From: an uncultured Ezakiella sp.
GTDB lineage: Bacteria; Bacillota; Clostridia; Tissierellales; Peptoniphilaceae
Assembly (NCBI RefSeq): GCF_943913045.1
Contig: NZ_CALTVH010000003.1
Coordinates: 65,221 to 129,220, forward strand
Direction: 5' to 3'
Length of the DNA: 64,000 bases
Part shown: one piece after another, positions 44,160 through 53,041 of the stretch
Position numbering within the stretch: position 1 is the first letter of the stretch
Layout of the letters: each line of letters starts with the position of its first letter
Position numbers and translations under genes: made by a program
The notes under the pieces: generated by a model
Database searches by the model: none
Told to the model about the DNA's origin: nothing
Seen by the model: the letters and a program-made list of their open reading frames with translations, nothing else

Positions 44160-45806
44160 CTAAGCTATTTGAAAAAATTCTTCCAAATCTTCTTCTACAG
44201 TCCCTATACCACTAATGCCAAAGTTTTTAATCAAAACATTTGCAACATTGGCTGATAAAAATGCTGGCAAAGTTGGTCCTAAGTGGATATTTTTTACACC
44301 CAGAGCCAAAAGGGCAAGCAAAACTATTACAGCTTTTTGTTCATACCAAGCGATATTGTAGATAATTGGTAGATCATTTACATCATCAAAGCCAAAGGCA
44401 TCTCTAAGCTTAAGGGCAATTAGAGCTAGCGAATAAGAGTCATTGCATTGACCAGCGTCAAGAACACGTGGAATACCATTGATATCGCCAAGGCCGAGTT
44501 TGTTGTAACGATATTTTGCACAGCCTGCTGTGAGTATAACAGCATCCTTTGGCAGGGCTTCAGCAAAGTTCGTATAGTATTCTCTTGACTTCATACGTCC
44601 GTCACAACCAGCCATAACAACAAATTTATTTATATCACCAGCCTTAACCGCATCTACAATCTTGTCTGCCAAAGCAAAGACCTGGGCGTGGGCAAAGCCG
44701 CCTACAATTGTACCCGATTCAATTTCTCTTGGAGCTTCACAGCTTTTAGCTTGCTCAATAATAGCAGAAAAATCTTTTTTGTCTCCAATGCCACCTTCTA
44801 TGTGTTTCATACCAGCAAAACCTGCAGCCCCTGTAGTCCACACCCGATCTTTGTATGAATCCTTGGGTGGAACAATGCAGTTGGTCGTCATTAAAACTGG
44901 TCCATTGAAACTTTCAAATTCCTCCCTTTGTTTCCACCAGGCGTTGCCATAGTTACCGACAAAATTATCATACTCTTTAAATTTTGGATAGTAATGGGCA
45001 GGAAGCATTTCTGAGTGAGTATAAACATCAATTCCTGTCCCCTTTGTTTGCTCTAAGAGTTCTTCCAAATCTCTTAGGTCGTGACCAGAAACAAGTATGC
45101 CAGGATTATTTCTAACTCCGATATTTACATTTGTAATTTCTGGATTGCCATAGGCTTCTGTATTGGCCTTGTCTAAAAGTGCCATGCCCTTTACACCATA
45201 TTCTCCTGTCTTTAAGGTTAGAGCTACCAAATCTTCAACGGTTAGCGAATCGTCCAAGGTCTTGGCCAAAGTCTCTTGAATAAAAACATCCACCTCTTCA
45301 TCGTCTTTCAAAAGCATATTTGCGTGATTCATATAGGCGGACAGTCCCTTAAGCCCATAAGTAATTAACTCTCTTAAAGATCTCTTGTCATCGTCCTTGG
45401 TCGATAAAACGCCAACTGCATTACTAGCAGCCTTCATTTCATACTCCTCTTCAGACCCCTGCCATAATGCAGCCTCAGACAATCCATCCTTTGAGTCTAA
45501 CTTTGAAAGTAATTTAGCCTTTTTGGCCAGCGTATTAGTGATAGCCTTAATAATGGCATCGCGATCAAAGTTGGCATTTGTAATTGTCAAAAAAAGATTG
45601 TGGGTAACCAAGTGGTTAATAAAAGCACAAGGATTTTTTCCTTCAGACCTTAACCTCGTAGTAACCTCTGATAGACCCTTTGTCAAATAGACAAGAAGAT
45701 CCTGCATAAGGGCAACTTCAGGAGTCTTCCCGCACACACCCTTAACCGTACATCCTGTGTTTTTGGCTGCTTCTTGACATTGGTAGCAAAACATTTTGTA
45801 ATCCAT
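44160..45806 (-). CDS. hcp: Hydroxylamine reductase / hybrid cluster protein
   Basis: Hybrid-cluster protein of 548 aa. It reduces hydroxylamine in vitro and in other bacteria reduces NO to N2O, so it is thought to protect anaerobes from nitrosative stress. The N-terminal iron-sulfur ligands are Cys7, Cys10, Cys19 and Cys25 (C-X2-C-X8-C-X5-C). Later family signatures include [13 protein letters not shown] and [15 protein letters not shown], plus [15 protein letters not shown] and LDAGQCND, where the hybrid cluster binds. It is divergent from a Crp/Fnr regulator, and followed by DUF488. Three tandem 29-bp repeats lie upstream. Confidence 0.97.
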   Translation of the reverse strand: MDYKMFCYQCQEAAKNTGCTVKGVCGKTPEVALMQDLLVYLTKGLSEVTTRLRSEGKNPCAFINHLVTHNLFLTITNANFDRDAIIKAITNTLAKKAKLLSKLDSKDGLSEAALWQGSEEEYEMKAASNAVGVLSTKDDDKRSLRELITYGLKGLSAYMNHANMLLKDDEEVDVFIQETLAKTLDDSLTVEDLVALTLKTGEYGVKGMALLDKANTEAYGNPEITNVNIGVRNNPGILVSGHDLRDLEELLEQTKGTGIDVYTHSEMLPAHYYPKFKEYDNFVGNYGNAWWKQREEFESFNGPVLMTTNCIVPPKDSYKDRVWTTGAAGFAGMKHIEGGIGDKKDFSAIIEQAKSCEAPREIESGTIVGGFAHAQVFALADKIVDAVKAGDINKFVVMAGCDGRMKSREYYTNFAEALPKDAVILTAGCAKYRYNKLGLGDINGIPRVLDAGQCNDSYSLALIALKLRDAFGFDDVNDLPIIYNIAWYEQKAVIVLLALLALGVKNIHLGPTLPAFLSANVANVLIKNFGISGIGTVEEDLEEFFQIA

Positions 45807-45888
45807 AATTTCCTCCTTAATTTTTTAAATTTTAAATGGTTCAAGCTTAGATCTCTATCCCCATTTAATTAATAATTAACTTTTCTAA

Positions 45889-45975
45889 TAATAAAACCCT
45901 TAAACATGCTTTAACTATAATAAAACTCTTCAACTTGCTTGACCTTTAATAAAAACCTTAAACTTACTTAACCTA
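45889..45975. repeat. Three tandem 29-bp repeats upstream of hcp
   Basis: Units start at 45889, 45918 and 45947, each beginning TAATAAAA and each containing a near-dyad such as TTAAA-CATGC-TTTAA. They are contiguous with no spacers. They lie about 80-170 bp upstream of the hcp start and 120 bp before the divergent regulator. The rest of the interval 45807-46097 holds the regulator promoter and its palindrome. Confidence 0.7.
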
Positions 45976-46068
45976 AGATTTTTAAAATCATGATTTAACT
46001 TAACTTAAAAATTCTCCACGGCTTTAAATCTTAGCCTATATGTATTATAATAAAGCTAAATTATAAAG

Positions 46069-46088
46069 TATGTTGTCATAACAACGAA
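46069..46088. promoter_or_regulatory. Crp/Fnr-type operator before the regulator gene
   Basis: TATGTTGTCATAACAACGAA is identical at 16 of 20 positions to the palindrome at 48419. It lies between a TATAAT at 46046-46051 and the start codon (46098), touching the ribosome binding site. This position suggests repression, probably autorepression. Confidence 0.65.
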
Positions 46089-46097
46089 AGGAGAAAA

Positions 46098-46757
46098 ATG
46101 GATTATAAATTTTTATCTGAGACAAATTTGTTCAAAGGGCTGAGTGAAGGTGATATAAAAAAAGTCCTCCCCTGCCTAAAGCCCGAGGAAAAGACCTACC
46201 AGAAAAATGAAATTATCCTCCACACAGGCCAGACCACCAACAAGATTGGCATGATTATAAAAGGCGGTGTAAATATTTCTGTTCTTTCCTACTGGGGACA
46301 GGGACAAATCTTTGGCCACGTCAAAGCCGGAGAAATCTTTGGAGAAAATTATGCAGCCGTCCCTGACAAAGAACTCCTTTGTGATGTTATAGCTGCAAAA
46401 AATACAGAAATTATTTTCTTTGATTTCTCAGCCTTAGTAAGCACATGCCAAAAGTCCTGTCCTTACCACAATGAGCTTATACTAAATTTAATAATGATTG
46501 CTGCTAGAAAAAATTTACTCTTCTCCAGTCGGATGATTCACACCAGTTCAAAATCGATTAGGGACCGGGTCAGCTCCTACTTATCAGAGCAAGCGACAAT
46601 AAATAATAGCAATTACTTTTCCATTCCCTTCAATCGGCAAGAGCTGGCAGACTATTTAAATGTGGACCGGTCTGCCCTATCAAATGAACTCAGCAAAATG
46701 AGAGCAGACGGCCTCTTGGACTTTTATAAAAATTCTTTTGAACTAAAAAAAATATAA
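46098..46757 (+). CDS. Crp/Fnr-family regulator (HcpR-like)
   Basis: A 219-residue regulator with an N-terminal cyclic-nucleotide-type barrel (about residues 1-120, with GGVNISVLS, GEIFGENYA) and a C-terminal winged helix (ELADYLNVDRSALSNELSKM, about 180-200). Two cysteines lie close together in the middle (STCQKSCPYHNEL), a pattern seen in Crp/Fnr proteins that sense redox or NO. It lies head-to-head with hcp, so an HcpR-like nitrosative-stress role is likely. Two matching palindromes are found, one upstream of its own gene and one upstream of the hemerythrin/PAS gene. Confidence 0.87.
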   Translation: MDYKFLSETNLFKGLSEGDIKKVLPCLKPEEKTYQKNEIILHTGQTTNKIGMIIKGGVNISVLSYWGQGQIFGHVKAGEIFGENYAAVPDKELLCDVIAAKNTEIIFFDFSALVSTCQKSCPYHNELILNLIMIAARKNLLFSSRMIHTSSKSIRDRVSSYLSEQATINNSNYFSIPFNRQELADYLNVDRSALSNELSKMRADGLLDFYKNSFELKKI

Positions 46758-46827
46758 AAAAATCCCTTTTGTACTAGCCTTTAAATCCAAAGTCGGACCT
46801 AAGACCTAGTGTACAAAGGGATTTTTT
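46757..46827. terminator. Bidirectional terminator carrying a family B structured repeat, copy 3
   Basis: AAAAAATCCC (46757-46766) pairs with GGGATTTTTT (46818-46827), extended by TTTGTAC (46768-46774) with GTACAAA (46811-46817) and TAG with CTA. The interior has TTAAATCC and AGTCGGACCTAAG, aligning in order with copy 2, though the sequence has diverged. It separates the convergent Crp and DUF438 genes. Confidence 0.75.
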
Positions 46828-46872
46828 ATTTTGAAATTATTTTTACTTTTATATAAGCCTCGACCTGTAGAG

Positions 46873-48327
46873 CTAGAGGCCCAGATGTTTTTTTATTCCA
46901 TCCATATTTTGTACCAACTCCATAGTGCCCAAATAAGTTCCTTGTCTGTCCCTAAGAGCCAGGTAAGTTACCAAGAAATCTCCTTCTTTTTTATTCATAT
47001 AAACCTCAACCTTGTCCCGGGCGCCCGACTTGAAGTCGTCAATAATTGCACGCACCATGGGCTCAATCTTTGGTGGATGGCAGGAGAAAACATCTCTGCC
47101 CAAAGCCATTGCCGGCCGCTTAAATACTTTGGGGACTTCGTTGAAGAATTTATTTATATCATTTGCATCCACAAATGTTATTTCGAGTGGCAGGGTATTT
47201 AAAAGAGCAATCAATTCTTTTACCTTCAAGACTCCGCCTGGCATCTTGACTTCAGCTTCAAAATCAATATCTCCTTGTTCAGCCTTAACAGCCCCCTCCC
47301 AAGTCTCATCAACTCCAAAGGCTAGGTCATAATCTTTGGAATCAAAATAAATTCCATTCCAATCTTCATCAGTAAAATTAGCTGCACAAAGTGGAAATAA
47401 AATATTCTCTTCCTTGTAAATCATCTCCTTAGCTCTATTGACAACTTCTATGGCCTTTGCCTCATCATAAGATTTTCTGAGATCTCTAAGGCCATCCCTA
47501 ATTTCATCGTCCACCGTCCACATAACATTTGACGGACCAAACATCCCATACTTAACATCTAAAAGCGGATAGATCAAATCGCCCTTCTTGGCATAATGGA
47601 TAGATAAATCAGATAGCTTTGCCAAGACTTCTGGCCTAGGGTCAGCCAAAAAACTTTCAATCAACTTTGCAGCACATTCATTCTCTTTTGAAAAAGTGGA
47701 TATGGGATGCCCAACTATAGTCTTGTAGAAAGCCGCAAATTCTTTTTTATTGGCCCTTTTGTCTTCTAGGCTAATGCCATTAGCGCCTGCCCCATGAATT
47801 TCCTCAACACTCATACCATGGAAAAGTGAAGAGTGTATATCACAAAGCTTTTTAATTTTACTTACAGGCATTCCCTCTTTGATAAGCTCTTCTTCTGCGG
47901 CCATAATCTCAGCAGCATCTACAGATTCAAAGTTTTTCACAAAATCTGCCCTTACAGCCTCCAATTGGCTTTCATCTTCCAGCCTTAGAAGATAAGATTT
48001 TATTAGTTCTTTTCTCCTTGTCGCCTCATCGTCTTTACCTGCTTCATCTACATGCATCCCTAATTGTTGACTAGGCTTGGCTCCCATATTTTCATCGACA
48101 CTTGGTCCATCAAAAGTGAAGCCATTATTCTTTAAAGCGAGGATAATATCAATCATATCAATCCCCTTGGCCTTGGCCCCTTTAGGTATGGTCATGAACC
48201 TGCCCACAGATTTTAACATGGCAGGCTTTTTAATCTCAGTAAAACCCAGCTCACTCATAATATCTATCAGCTCTGGATATTCACCGACAAGATCATAAAC
48301 ACTCTTATTTAAATCAATATATTTCAT
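46873..48327 (-). CDS. DUF1858/DUF438 hemerythrin-PAS protein
   Basis: A 484-residue soluble protein. The N-terminal 60 residues fit a DUF1858-type module (VYDLVGEYPELIDIMSELGF). A DUF438 region follows (RLEDESQLEAVRADFVKNF). A hemerythrin-like helical domain holds candidate metal ligands: DIHSSLFHGMS, SIHYAKKGDLIYPLLD and YKEENILFPLCAANF. The C-terminal part is PAS-like. Start 48327 follows AAGGAGGT; a longer frame to 48390 is rejected. Related iron proteins repair or sense damage by NO and oxygen, which suits its operator and the neighbouring hcp. The exact role is unproven. Confidence 0.85.
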   Translation of the reverse strand: MKYIDLNKSVYDLVGEYPELIDIMSELGFTEIKKPAMLKSVGRFMTIPKGAKAKGIDMIDIILALKNNGFTFDGPSVDENMGAKPSQQLGMHVDEAGKDDEATRRKELIKSYLLRLEDESQLEAVRADFVKNFESVDAAEIMAAEEELIKEGMPVSKIKKLCDIHSSLFHGMSVEEIHGAGANGISLEDKRANKKEFAAFYKTIVGHPISTFSKENECAAKLIESFLADPRPEVLAKLSDLSIHYAKKGDLIYPLLDVKYGMFGPSNVMWTVDDEIRDGLRDLRKSYDEAKAIEVVNRAKEMIYKEENILFPLCAANFTDEDWNGIYFDSKDYDLAFGVDETWEGAVKAEQGDIDFEAEVKMPGGVLKVKELIALLNTLPLEITFVDANDINKFFNEVPKVFKRPAMALGRDVFSCHPPKIEPMVRAIIDDFKSGARDKVEVYMNKKEGDFLVTYLALRDRQGTYLGTMELVQNMDGIKKHLGL

Positions 48328-48394
48328 CTTTACCTCCTTAAAAATTTTATTTATTTTAAAGCTTATAGCCGTATTTACCTTACTGCTCATTTTT

Positions 48395-48438
48395 ATTATA
48401 CCCTTATAGCTAAGAAAGTATGTTGTTTTAACAACATA
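48395..48438 (-). promoter_or_regulatory. Promoter and Crp/Fnr-type operator of the DUF438 gene
   Basis: On the - strand a perfect TATAAT (48400-48395) lies downstream of the palindrome TATGTTGTTTTAACAACATA (48419-48438; 9-bp half-sites, 2-base centre). If transcription starts about 7 bases after the -10, the palindrome is centred near -41, the classic class II activator position. Confidence 0.72.
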
Positions 48439-48550
48439 GAAGCAAACATTTAACTATGATTGGAGTGTAAAAGTAAAATTAACTTATCCATATTTTAATT
48501 GTAAAAATATATGGACCTTATCACTAGCTCAAAAAATTGAACACAATCCC

Positions 48551-48576
48551 AAATAAAAATGAGGCTTACGCCCCAT
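48551..48576 (-). terminator. Terminator (shared stem type, copy 2)
   Basis: ATGAGGC and GCCCCAT (48559-48565 / 48570-48576) with a 4-base loop; T-rich on the - strand. It ends the isochorismatase-family gene. Confidence 0.75.
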
Positions 48577-48588
48577 GTGAAATTTATC

Positions 48589-49128
48589 TTATTTAATCAA
48601 AGCCTGAGCCTCTTTGAAGGCCGGGTGTTTAGAGTCGTGCAATATATCAAAAATCACAAGCTCCAAGTTCACCATCCTGGCACCCATATATCTTAAAGTC
48701 CTCAGACCACTTTCCTTATTAAAAAGATCTCTGGAAGTAATAGCATCCTCCATCAAAAATACATTGTAGCCTGCCTCAAGTAAATCGCGGGCAGTTTGAA
48801 AAACGCAAACGTGAGTCTCTTGGCCCAAGATAATAATATTCTTTTTATTTTTCCCATCAATCGCACTTTTAATATCAGCATTTGCATAACAAGAAAACTC
48901 AGTCTTGTCCATGGCCTCATCAGAATAAGCCTTGAAGCCATCAATCAAATCGCCAAGCCCCCTCTTGTATTGAGTAGTAAATAAATAATCTATATCCATC
49001 AGCTTGCAAAAATCCATTGCCTTGCCAGCATTTGAAATCACACGATCACTCTCTGCCATAGCCGGCATCAATCTCTCTTGAAAATCTACAAATAAAAATA
49101 AAGAATCCTCTGCATTTAAACGAAACAT
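48589..49128 (-). CDS. Isochorismatase-family hydrolase
   Basis: A 179-residue cysteine hydrolase of the isochorismatase/nicotinamidase fold. The catalytic triad can be placed: Asp15 in LFVDFQ, Lys75 in DKTEFS and Cys108 in ETHVCVFQTA. The non-prolyl cis-peptide region (LGQETHVC) is conserved. The substrate is unknown. The start at 49128 follows AAAGGAGGG; the longer frame to 49158 is not supported. It is a single gene ended by a terminator; the membrane protein upstream may be read through. Confidence 0.87.
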   Translation of the reverse strand: MFRLNAEDSLFLFVDFQERLMPAMAESDRVISNAGKAMDFCKLMDIDYLFTTQYKRGLGDLIDGFKAYSDEAMDKTEFSCYANADIKSAIDGKNKKNIIILGQETHVCVFQTARDLLEAGYNVFLMEDAITSRDLFNKESGLRTLRYMGARMVNLELVIFDILHDSKHPAFKEAQALIK

Positions 49129-49193
49129 AAATCCCTCCTTTGCCCTATCATACAACAAATTTATCTACCCTTCAAGGGCAAATAAAAAAGGCA

Positions 49194-49577
49194 TCAGTCG
49201 ATACCTTTTTTCCAATTTATTATTGCAATTGCATTGACAACTATCAGCACAGCCGCCAAGACGATGCCAGTAGTTTTTATAGAAACATTTTTGCCCAAAA
49301 CTTCCCGCATATCATAAATGTAGCGGATAAATTTACCTGCAATTAATCCAAATATTAAAACTAATGCTTCTGATACAAAAAATAATTTAACAGTTTTACT
49401 ATTAAAAAATACAAGGACAGCACAAACCACCAGTGCAGTTATTGCCACAGTTAGATAGGCGTGTATTCTCATATCCAACCAGACACTTAAGCTGCCCAGA
49501 GCAGAAAGCAACAGGCCTACTAAGAGGCCTGTTGTTAGTTTTAAATATAAATTTGATAACTTATTCAACAATTTCAT
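49194..49577 (-). CDS. Small four-helix membrane protein
   Basis: A 127-residue protein with four predicted transmembrane segments (about residues 14-34, 39-58, 65-88 and 101-120) and a basic C-terminus. No family is recognised. Its first codons overlap the end of the YdjY-like lipoprotein gene by 17 bases, so the two are translated in a coupled way and perhaps work together in the membrane. Confidence 0.7.
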   Translation of the reverse strand: MKLLNKLSNLYLKLTTGLLVGLLLSALGSLSVWLDMRIHAYLTVAITALVVCAVLVFFNSKTVKLFFVSEALVLIFGLIAGKFIRYIYDMREVLGKNVSIKTTGIVLAAVLIVVNAIAIINWKKGID

Positions 49578-50217
49578 AAGTTATAACTACAGGTTCACCA
49601 TCTAGAGGGAAGTTTTCCATATTGCCGTTAAATTCAACTGTCTTAGCCTTTTCAACTGAGCCATATGGATATGAAGCATTACTTGTAATACCAACTAAAC
49701 ATGAGTCTAGGCATGTAATGCAACCTGTTTGCTTTTCGTTAGCGTTGTCAAGGTTACCTGAGAATCTAATTTGAATTGGATTGCCATTTGAATCCTTGAT
49801 GACATCGTTAATATCTTTACCAGATTCTTGGTCCTTCCATGTAAAGGTCAATTTTAAATCTGAACCTTCTGTAAGAGTAGTTTCAGCATTGTCCTTGTTC
49901 ATATTGTTACCAGCAACAGCACCGATATCAAGCAAAGCTTGGTGGAAATCAGCTGGTTTAACAAATGATCTAAATACAGCCTTGTCAGCGAACTTGCCGC
50001 CATCTGAAACAACACCGTGTCTGGTGCTTTCTGTCAAATACTTACCATTTGCTAAAGCAAAAATCTTAATAGTCTTTGCTTCCTTGTCAACAACCATATT
50101 GTTGGTCTTTGAAAGACCAAATAATTCAACGTCGTCTTTAACTTCTGTCTTCTTGTTGCATCCTACAAAGGCAAAAGCCATTATAAGGGCAACGATGATT
50201 ATAAATTTCTTATTCAT
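49561..50217 (-). CDS. YdjY-like lipoprotein
   Basis: A 218-residue lipoprotein (lipobox ending at Cys20, AFVGC). The mature part fits the YdjY-type domain: YLTESTRHGVV, then DKAVFRSFVKPADFHQALLDIGA and GNNM. A close cysteine pair (GCITCLDSC) near the C-terminus could bind metal or form a disulfide. The function of this domain is not established. A good RBS precedes it. It overlaps the downstream membrane-protein gene. Confidence 0.75.
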   Translation of the reverse strand: MNKKFIIIVALIMAFAFVGCNKKTEVKDDVELFGLSKTNNMVVDKEAKTIKIFALANGKYLTESTRHGVVSDGGKFADKAVFRSFVKPADFHQALLDIGAVAGNNMNKDNAETTLTEGSDLKLTFTWKDQESGKDINDVIKDSNGNPIQIRFSGNLDNANEKQTGCITCLDSCLVGITSNASYPYGSVEKAKTVEFNGNMENFPLDGEPVVITYEIVE

Positions 50218-50341
50218 AATACCTCCTTAAACACATTCATTTTAGCACTTTGGGATAATAAATTCAAATAAAAAACGATACTTTAGGGTCATTATAGAAA
50301 AATATCATAGAAAGGCAAAGGCTATAGATTTATTTTATAAC

Positions 50342-50366
50342 AAAAAATGAGGCCTAAGCCCCATTT
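50342..50366 (-). terminator. Terminator (shared stem type, copy 3)
   Basis: ATGAGGC and GCCCCAT (50347-50353 / 50358-50364) with flanking A/T pairs; a T-run follows on the - strand. It ends the helicase gene. Confidence 0.85.
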
Positions 50367-50381
50367 TTATGTTTGTAATTA

Positions 50382-53039
50382 CTAATGTTTTCTATTTATC
50401 CGTTCTCTTTCTTCATCAATAATTTTTATTGCTTCAAGTATTTCGTTTTCACTATATTCTATAGATAATGTCTTATCATCAATAGCACCATACATAATTT
50501 TCTCTTTTTCTTTTAATCTATGATATATCTTCTCATCAATAAAGCCAGGGCGAAAACTGTCAAAATCTTCAGAAGCAGTTTGCAAGTAATAATATCTAGT
50601 ATGCTGGTCTTGAGTAAGTCCTAAACGATGAATTCTATCTCTCGACTGCAACATAAATGTTAAGTTAAAATTATATTCAAAATAGACTGCATCGTGAACT
50701 GTTTGATGTAAAGAAACAGATTCTCCCAAAGTCTGTGGATTAGTTACCAAAACTTGAACATCTCCGTCTCTGAATTCATCAATCAAAACGCTTCTCTCGG
50801 ATTTATCAGTTCCACCATATACTAAATTTACTTTTATCCCTTTAGATTCCAAAGATTGCGTTATTTTATAAAGAGTATCAACAAAAATTCCCCAGACTAA
50901 AACTTTCTTACCTTCAGAAACAATTTTTTGGACTAACTCAATTCCTCTATTAAATTTAGGAGATTCTATGTTATCTATATCAATTTCATAATACGAACTA
51001 TTGGAATCATCTGGGCTATCCTCATTCAACAACGAATTAAAATCTTTTTTTGATATCGTATATATATCTCCGTCATCGTCATATGCCATTAATTCTTTAT
51101 AATCAATTTCTTTATTTAAAAGTGACGGATTTGTTGAAGCTTGAATTAATCTTATTAATTTAGAGAGGCTAGATTTTTCTTTCAAGTAAATATGCTCAGC
51201 TAAAGTTAATTGCTCTAAACTAGGTTCTACTGTTATAACAATATCATCATCAGGGATAGGGACATTTAAATCATTTTTATTGGTCCTCCAAAAAAATGGA
51301 TATATTTTTGAGTTAATTTCCTTTATTTGTCTTACTTTTGGATTGTACAAAAAATTTGAGTCCCATCCAAAATACGAATTGTATTCATTACCGTACAATA
51401 TGTGAAGAAAATTGTATATATCTTGATAAGTATTAGGTATAGGAGTACCAGTTAATACATATTTAAATTTAGGTTTTTTCGATAATTCTAATGCTTTTTT
51501 TGCCCTAATACCACTGGGATTTTTTACTCTATGAACCTCATCAAAAACAAGCATAGTATTAATATCAATATTTTCATTCAATTTTGTTTTATATTTAGGC
51601 AATGACTCGTAATTTACTAGTACTAAATTACTCACAGCCCAATTGACTGATAAATCATAAGCAAAATCTGGTGATGTTTGTGAATCAATTGATTTTAGTA
51701 GTTTTTTATTGGCAAAAACCATTCTAAATTCTCTTTTCCAGCTATCAAAAGCACTCAAAGGAGATACTACTAATATCCTATCTATTCTTTCACTATCAGG
51801 TGTCTCTGCTCTATTCAGATATGCAAATACCCCAAGGACCATAGCAGTCTTTCCCGCTCCAGGAACAGAAAAGTTTGCCGCTCGTGACATTTCATACATA
51901 AAATATGATGATCTTAAATGAAGCTCGTAGAAAGGTCTGCTTACCTCTGACTGAATAATATTAGAAAACTCTTTGTAAGATGCTTTTTTGTCAATCGGAA
52001 AATCCTCTAAATTTCCTTTATAAACGTCTCCCATAATCTTATATTTTTCGATAGAATACTTGTATTGTCTAAGATACTCTGTAACAGCTTCAGTTACAAT
52101 GACAGGTATATTTTTCCTCGAAGCTCTTTGCTTTGTGACTTCAATAACCCTTTCTATATCCTTATACGTAGTAGATGCATTTATAGTTTTATAATCATCA
52201 TCAAAAAACACAGAAATATCACTACCGGGCTTTAGCTTGCGATCATTTAAAGATAGTTGTTCTTCACTATTATCTATTCTAATTACAGACCCGTCTATCA
52301 ATTTAAAAATAATTAAATTAGTATATTGATCAAGTTCATTACCACTATCATCAATTTTCTTTATATCAGGTATATTTGATTGTGATTGATATTTGGCAAT
52401 CTCTTCATATGCTATTTCTGAAACTTCTACTACTTTTACGCCTTCTTCTTCATCGTTCCATAGCCTTTCAAATCTTTCTTGATTGGACTTTATTCTTGCT
52501 TGAACATTTTTGCTTGAATCCCAGGAAGTGTCAACACTGATGCTTTCGTAGTTTACATTCATTCCGCTTTTAGTTTCATTAACCGATCCGTTAAAAAAGA
52601 CTTTTTCATCCCCTGACGATATTATTCCAAACTTATCATGAAAAATCCCTTTCTTGGTTAAGGCTATTTTAATACGCGCCCTTCCCATGGCAATCATAAA
52701 AGCTAAGTTTCCAAGTTGTTGTTGTGTTTTAGATGTAAGTTGTTCATTTCTCTCTGCTAATTTTAATGGCTTAATTTTTTCAAGCAAATCATATCCCGCT
52801 TTTATTCTATCGTAATCCTCCTTGCTTATTTCTTTTGAAATAATATATTCTAGATTACCGCCATTTTTAGCCAATTCTTCTAAACTTTCTGAATATAAGT
52901 CTAGTCCAGCTGTGTTAAAATAACCAGACACACGTTGATATAAATCAGCTTCTTTTAATAATGGGCGATAAAATTCTTCAACAATGCGATATGAATATTC
53001 TGGTTTAATTTTATTTTTTATTTCGCTTGAGAATGCCAT
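50382..53039 (-). CDS. PLD nuclease-SNF2 helicase fusion protein
   Basis: An 885-residue protein joining a phospholipase D-type nuclease to an SF2/SNF2 helicase. The nuclease part has a single HKD-like motif, FHDKFG (His134, Lys136) with FNGSVNET (150-157). The helicase has Walker A SVPGAGKT (391-398), DEVH (500-503), TGTP (530-533), and C-terminal motifs VLVTNPQTLGESVSL and QSRDRIHRLG. It would translocate on DNA and cut it. It begins two bases after the ParB-like gene stop, so they form an operon. Related architectures occur in antiphage systems; no drmA- or drmB-type partner is present. Confidence 0.88.
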   Translation of the reverse strand: MAFSSEIKNKIKPEYSYRIVEEFYRPLLKEADLYQRVSGYFNTAGLDLYSESLEELAKNGGNLEYIISKEISKEDYDRIKAGYDLLEKIKPLKLAERNEQLTSKTQQQLGNLAFMIAMGRARIKIALTKKGIFHDKFGIISSGDEKVFFNGSVNETKSGMNVNYESISVDTSWDSSKNVQARIKSNQERFERLWNDEEEGVKVVEVSEIAYEEIAKYQSQSNIPDIKKIDDSGNELDQYTNLIIFKLIDGSVIRIDNSEEQLSLNDRKLKPGSDISVFFDDDYKTINASTTYKDIERVIEVTKQRASRKNIPVIVTEAVTEYLRQYKYSIEKYKIMGDVYKGNLEDFPIDKKASYKEFSNIIQSEVSRPFYELHLRSSYFMYEMSRAANFSVPGAGKTAMVLGVFAYLNRAETPDSERIDRILVVSPLSAFDSWKREFRMVFANKKLLKSIDSQTSPDFAYDLSVNWAVSNLVLVNYESLPKYKTKLNENIDINTMLVFDEVHRVKNPSGIRAKKALELSKKPKFKYVLTGTPIPNTYQDIYNFLHILYGNEYNSYFGWDSNFLYNPKVRQIKEINSKIYPFFWRTNKNDLNVPIPDDDIVITVEPSLEQLTLAEHIYLKEKSSLSKLIRLIQASTNPSLLNKEIDYKELMAYDDDGDIYTISKKDFNSLLNEDSPDDSNSSYYEIDIDNIESPKFNRGIELVQKIVSEGKKVLVWGIFVDTLYKITQSLESKGIKVNLVYGGTDKSERSVLIDEFRDGDVQVLVTNPQTLGESVSLHQTVHDAVYFEYNFNLTFMLQSRDRIHRLGLTQDQHTRYYYLQTASEDFDSFRPGFIDEKIYHRLKEKEKIMYGAIDDKTLSIEYSENEILEAIKIIDEERERINRKH

Positions 53040-53041
53040 AA

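Noticed and set aside
45889..45975. CRISPR array
   Set aside because: The 29-bp length fits, but the units are directly contiguous without spacers, imperfect, and no cas gene is near.
50382..53039. DISARM system
   Set aside because: PLD and SNF2 domains are suggestive, but no DUF1998 drmB-like or separate drmA-like gene is present.
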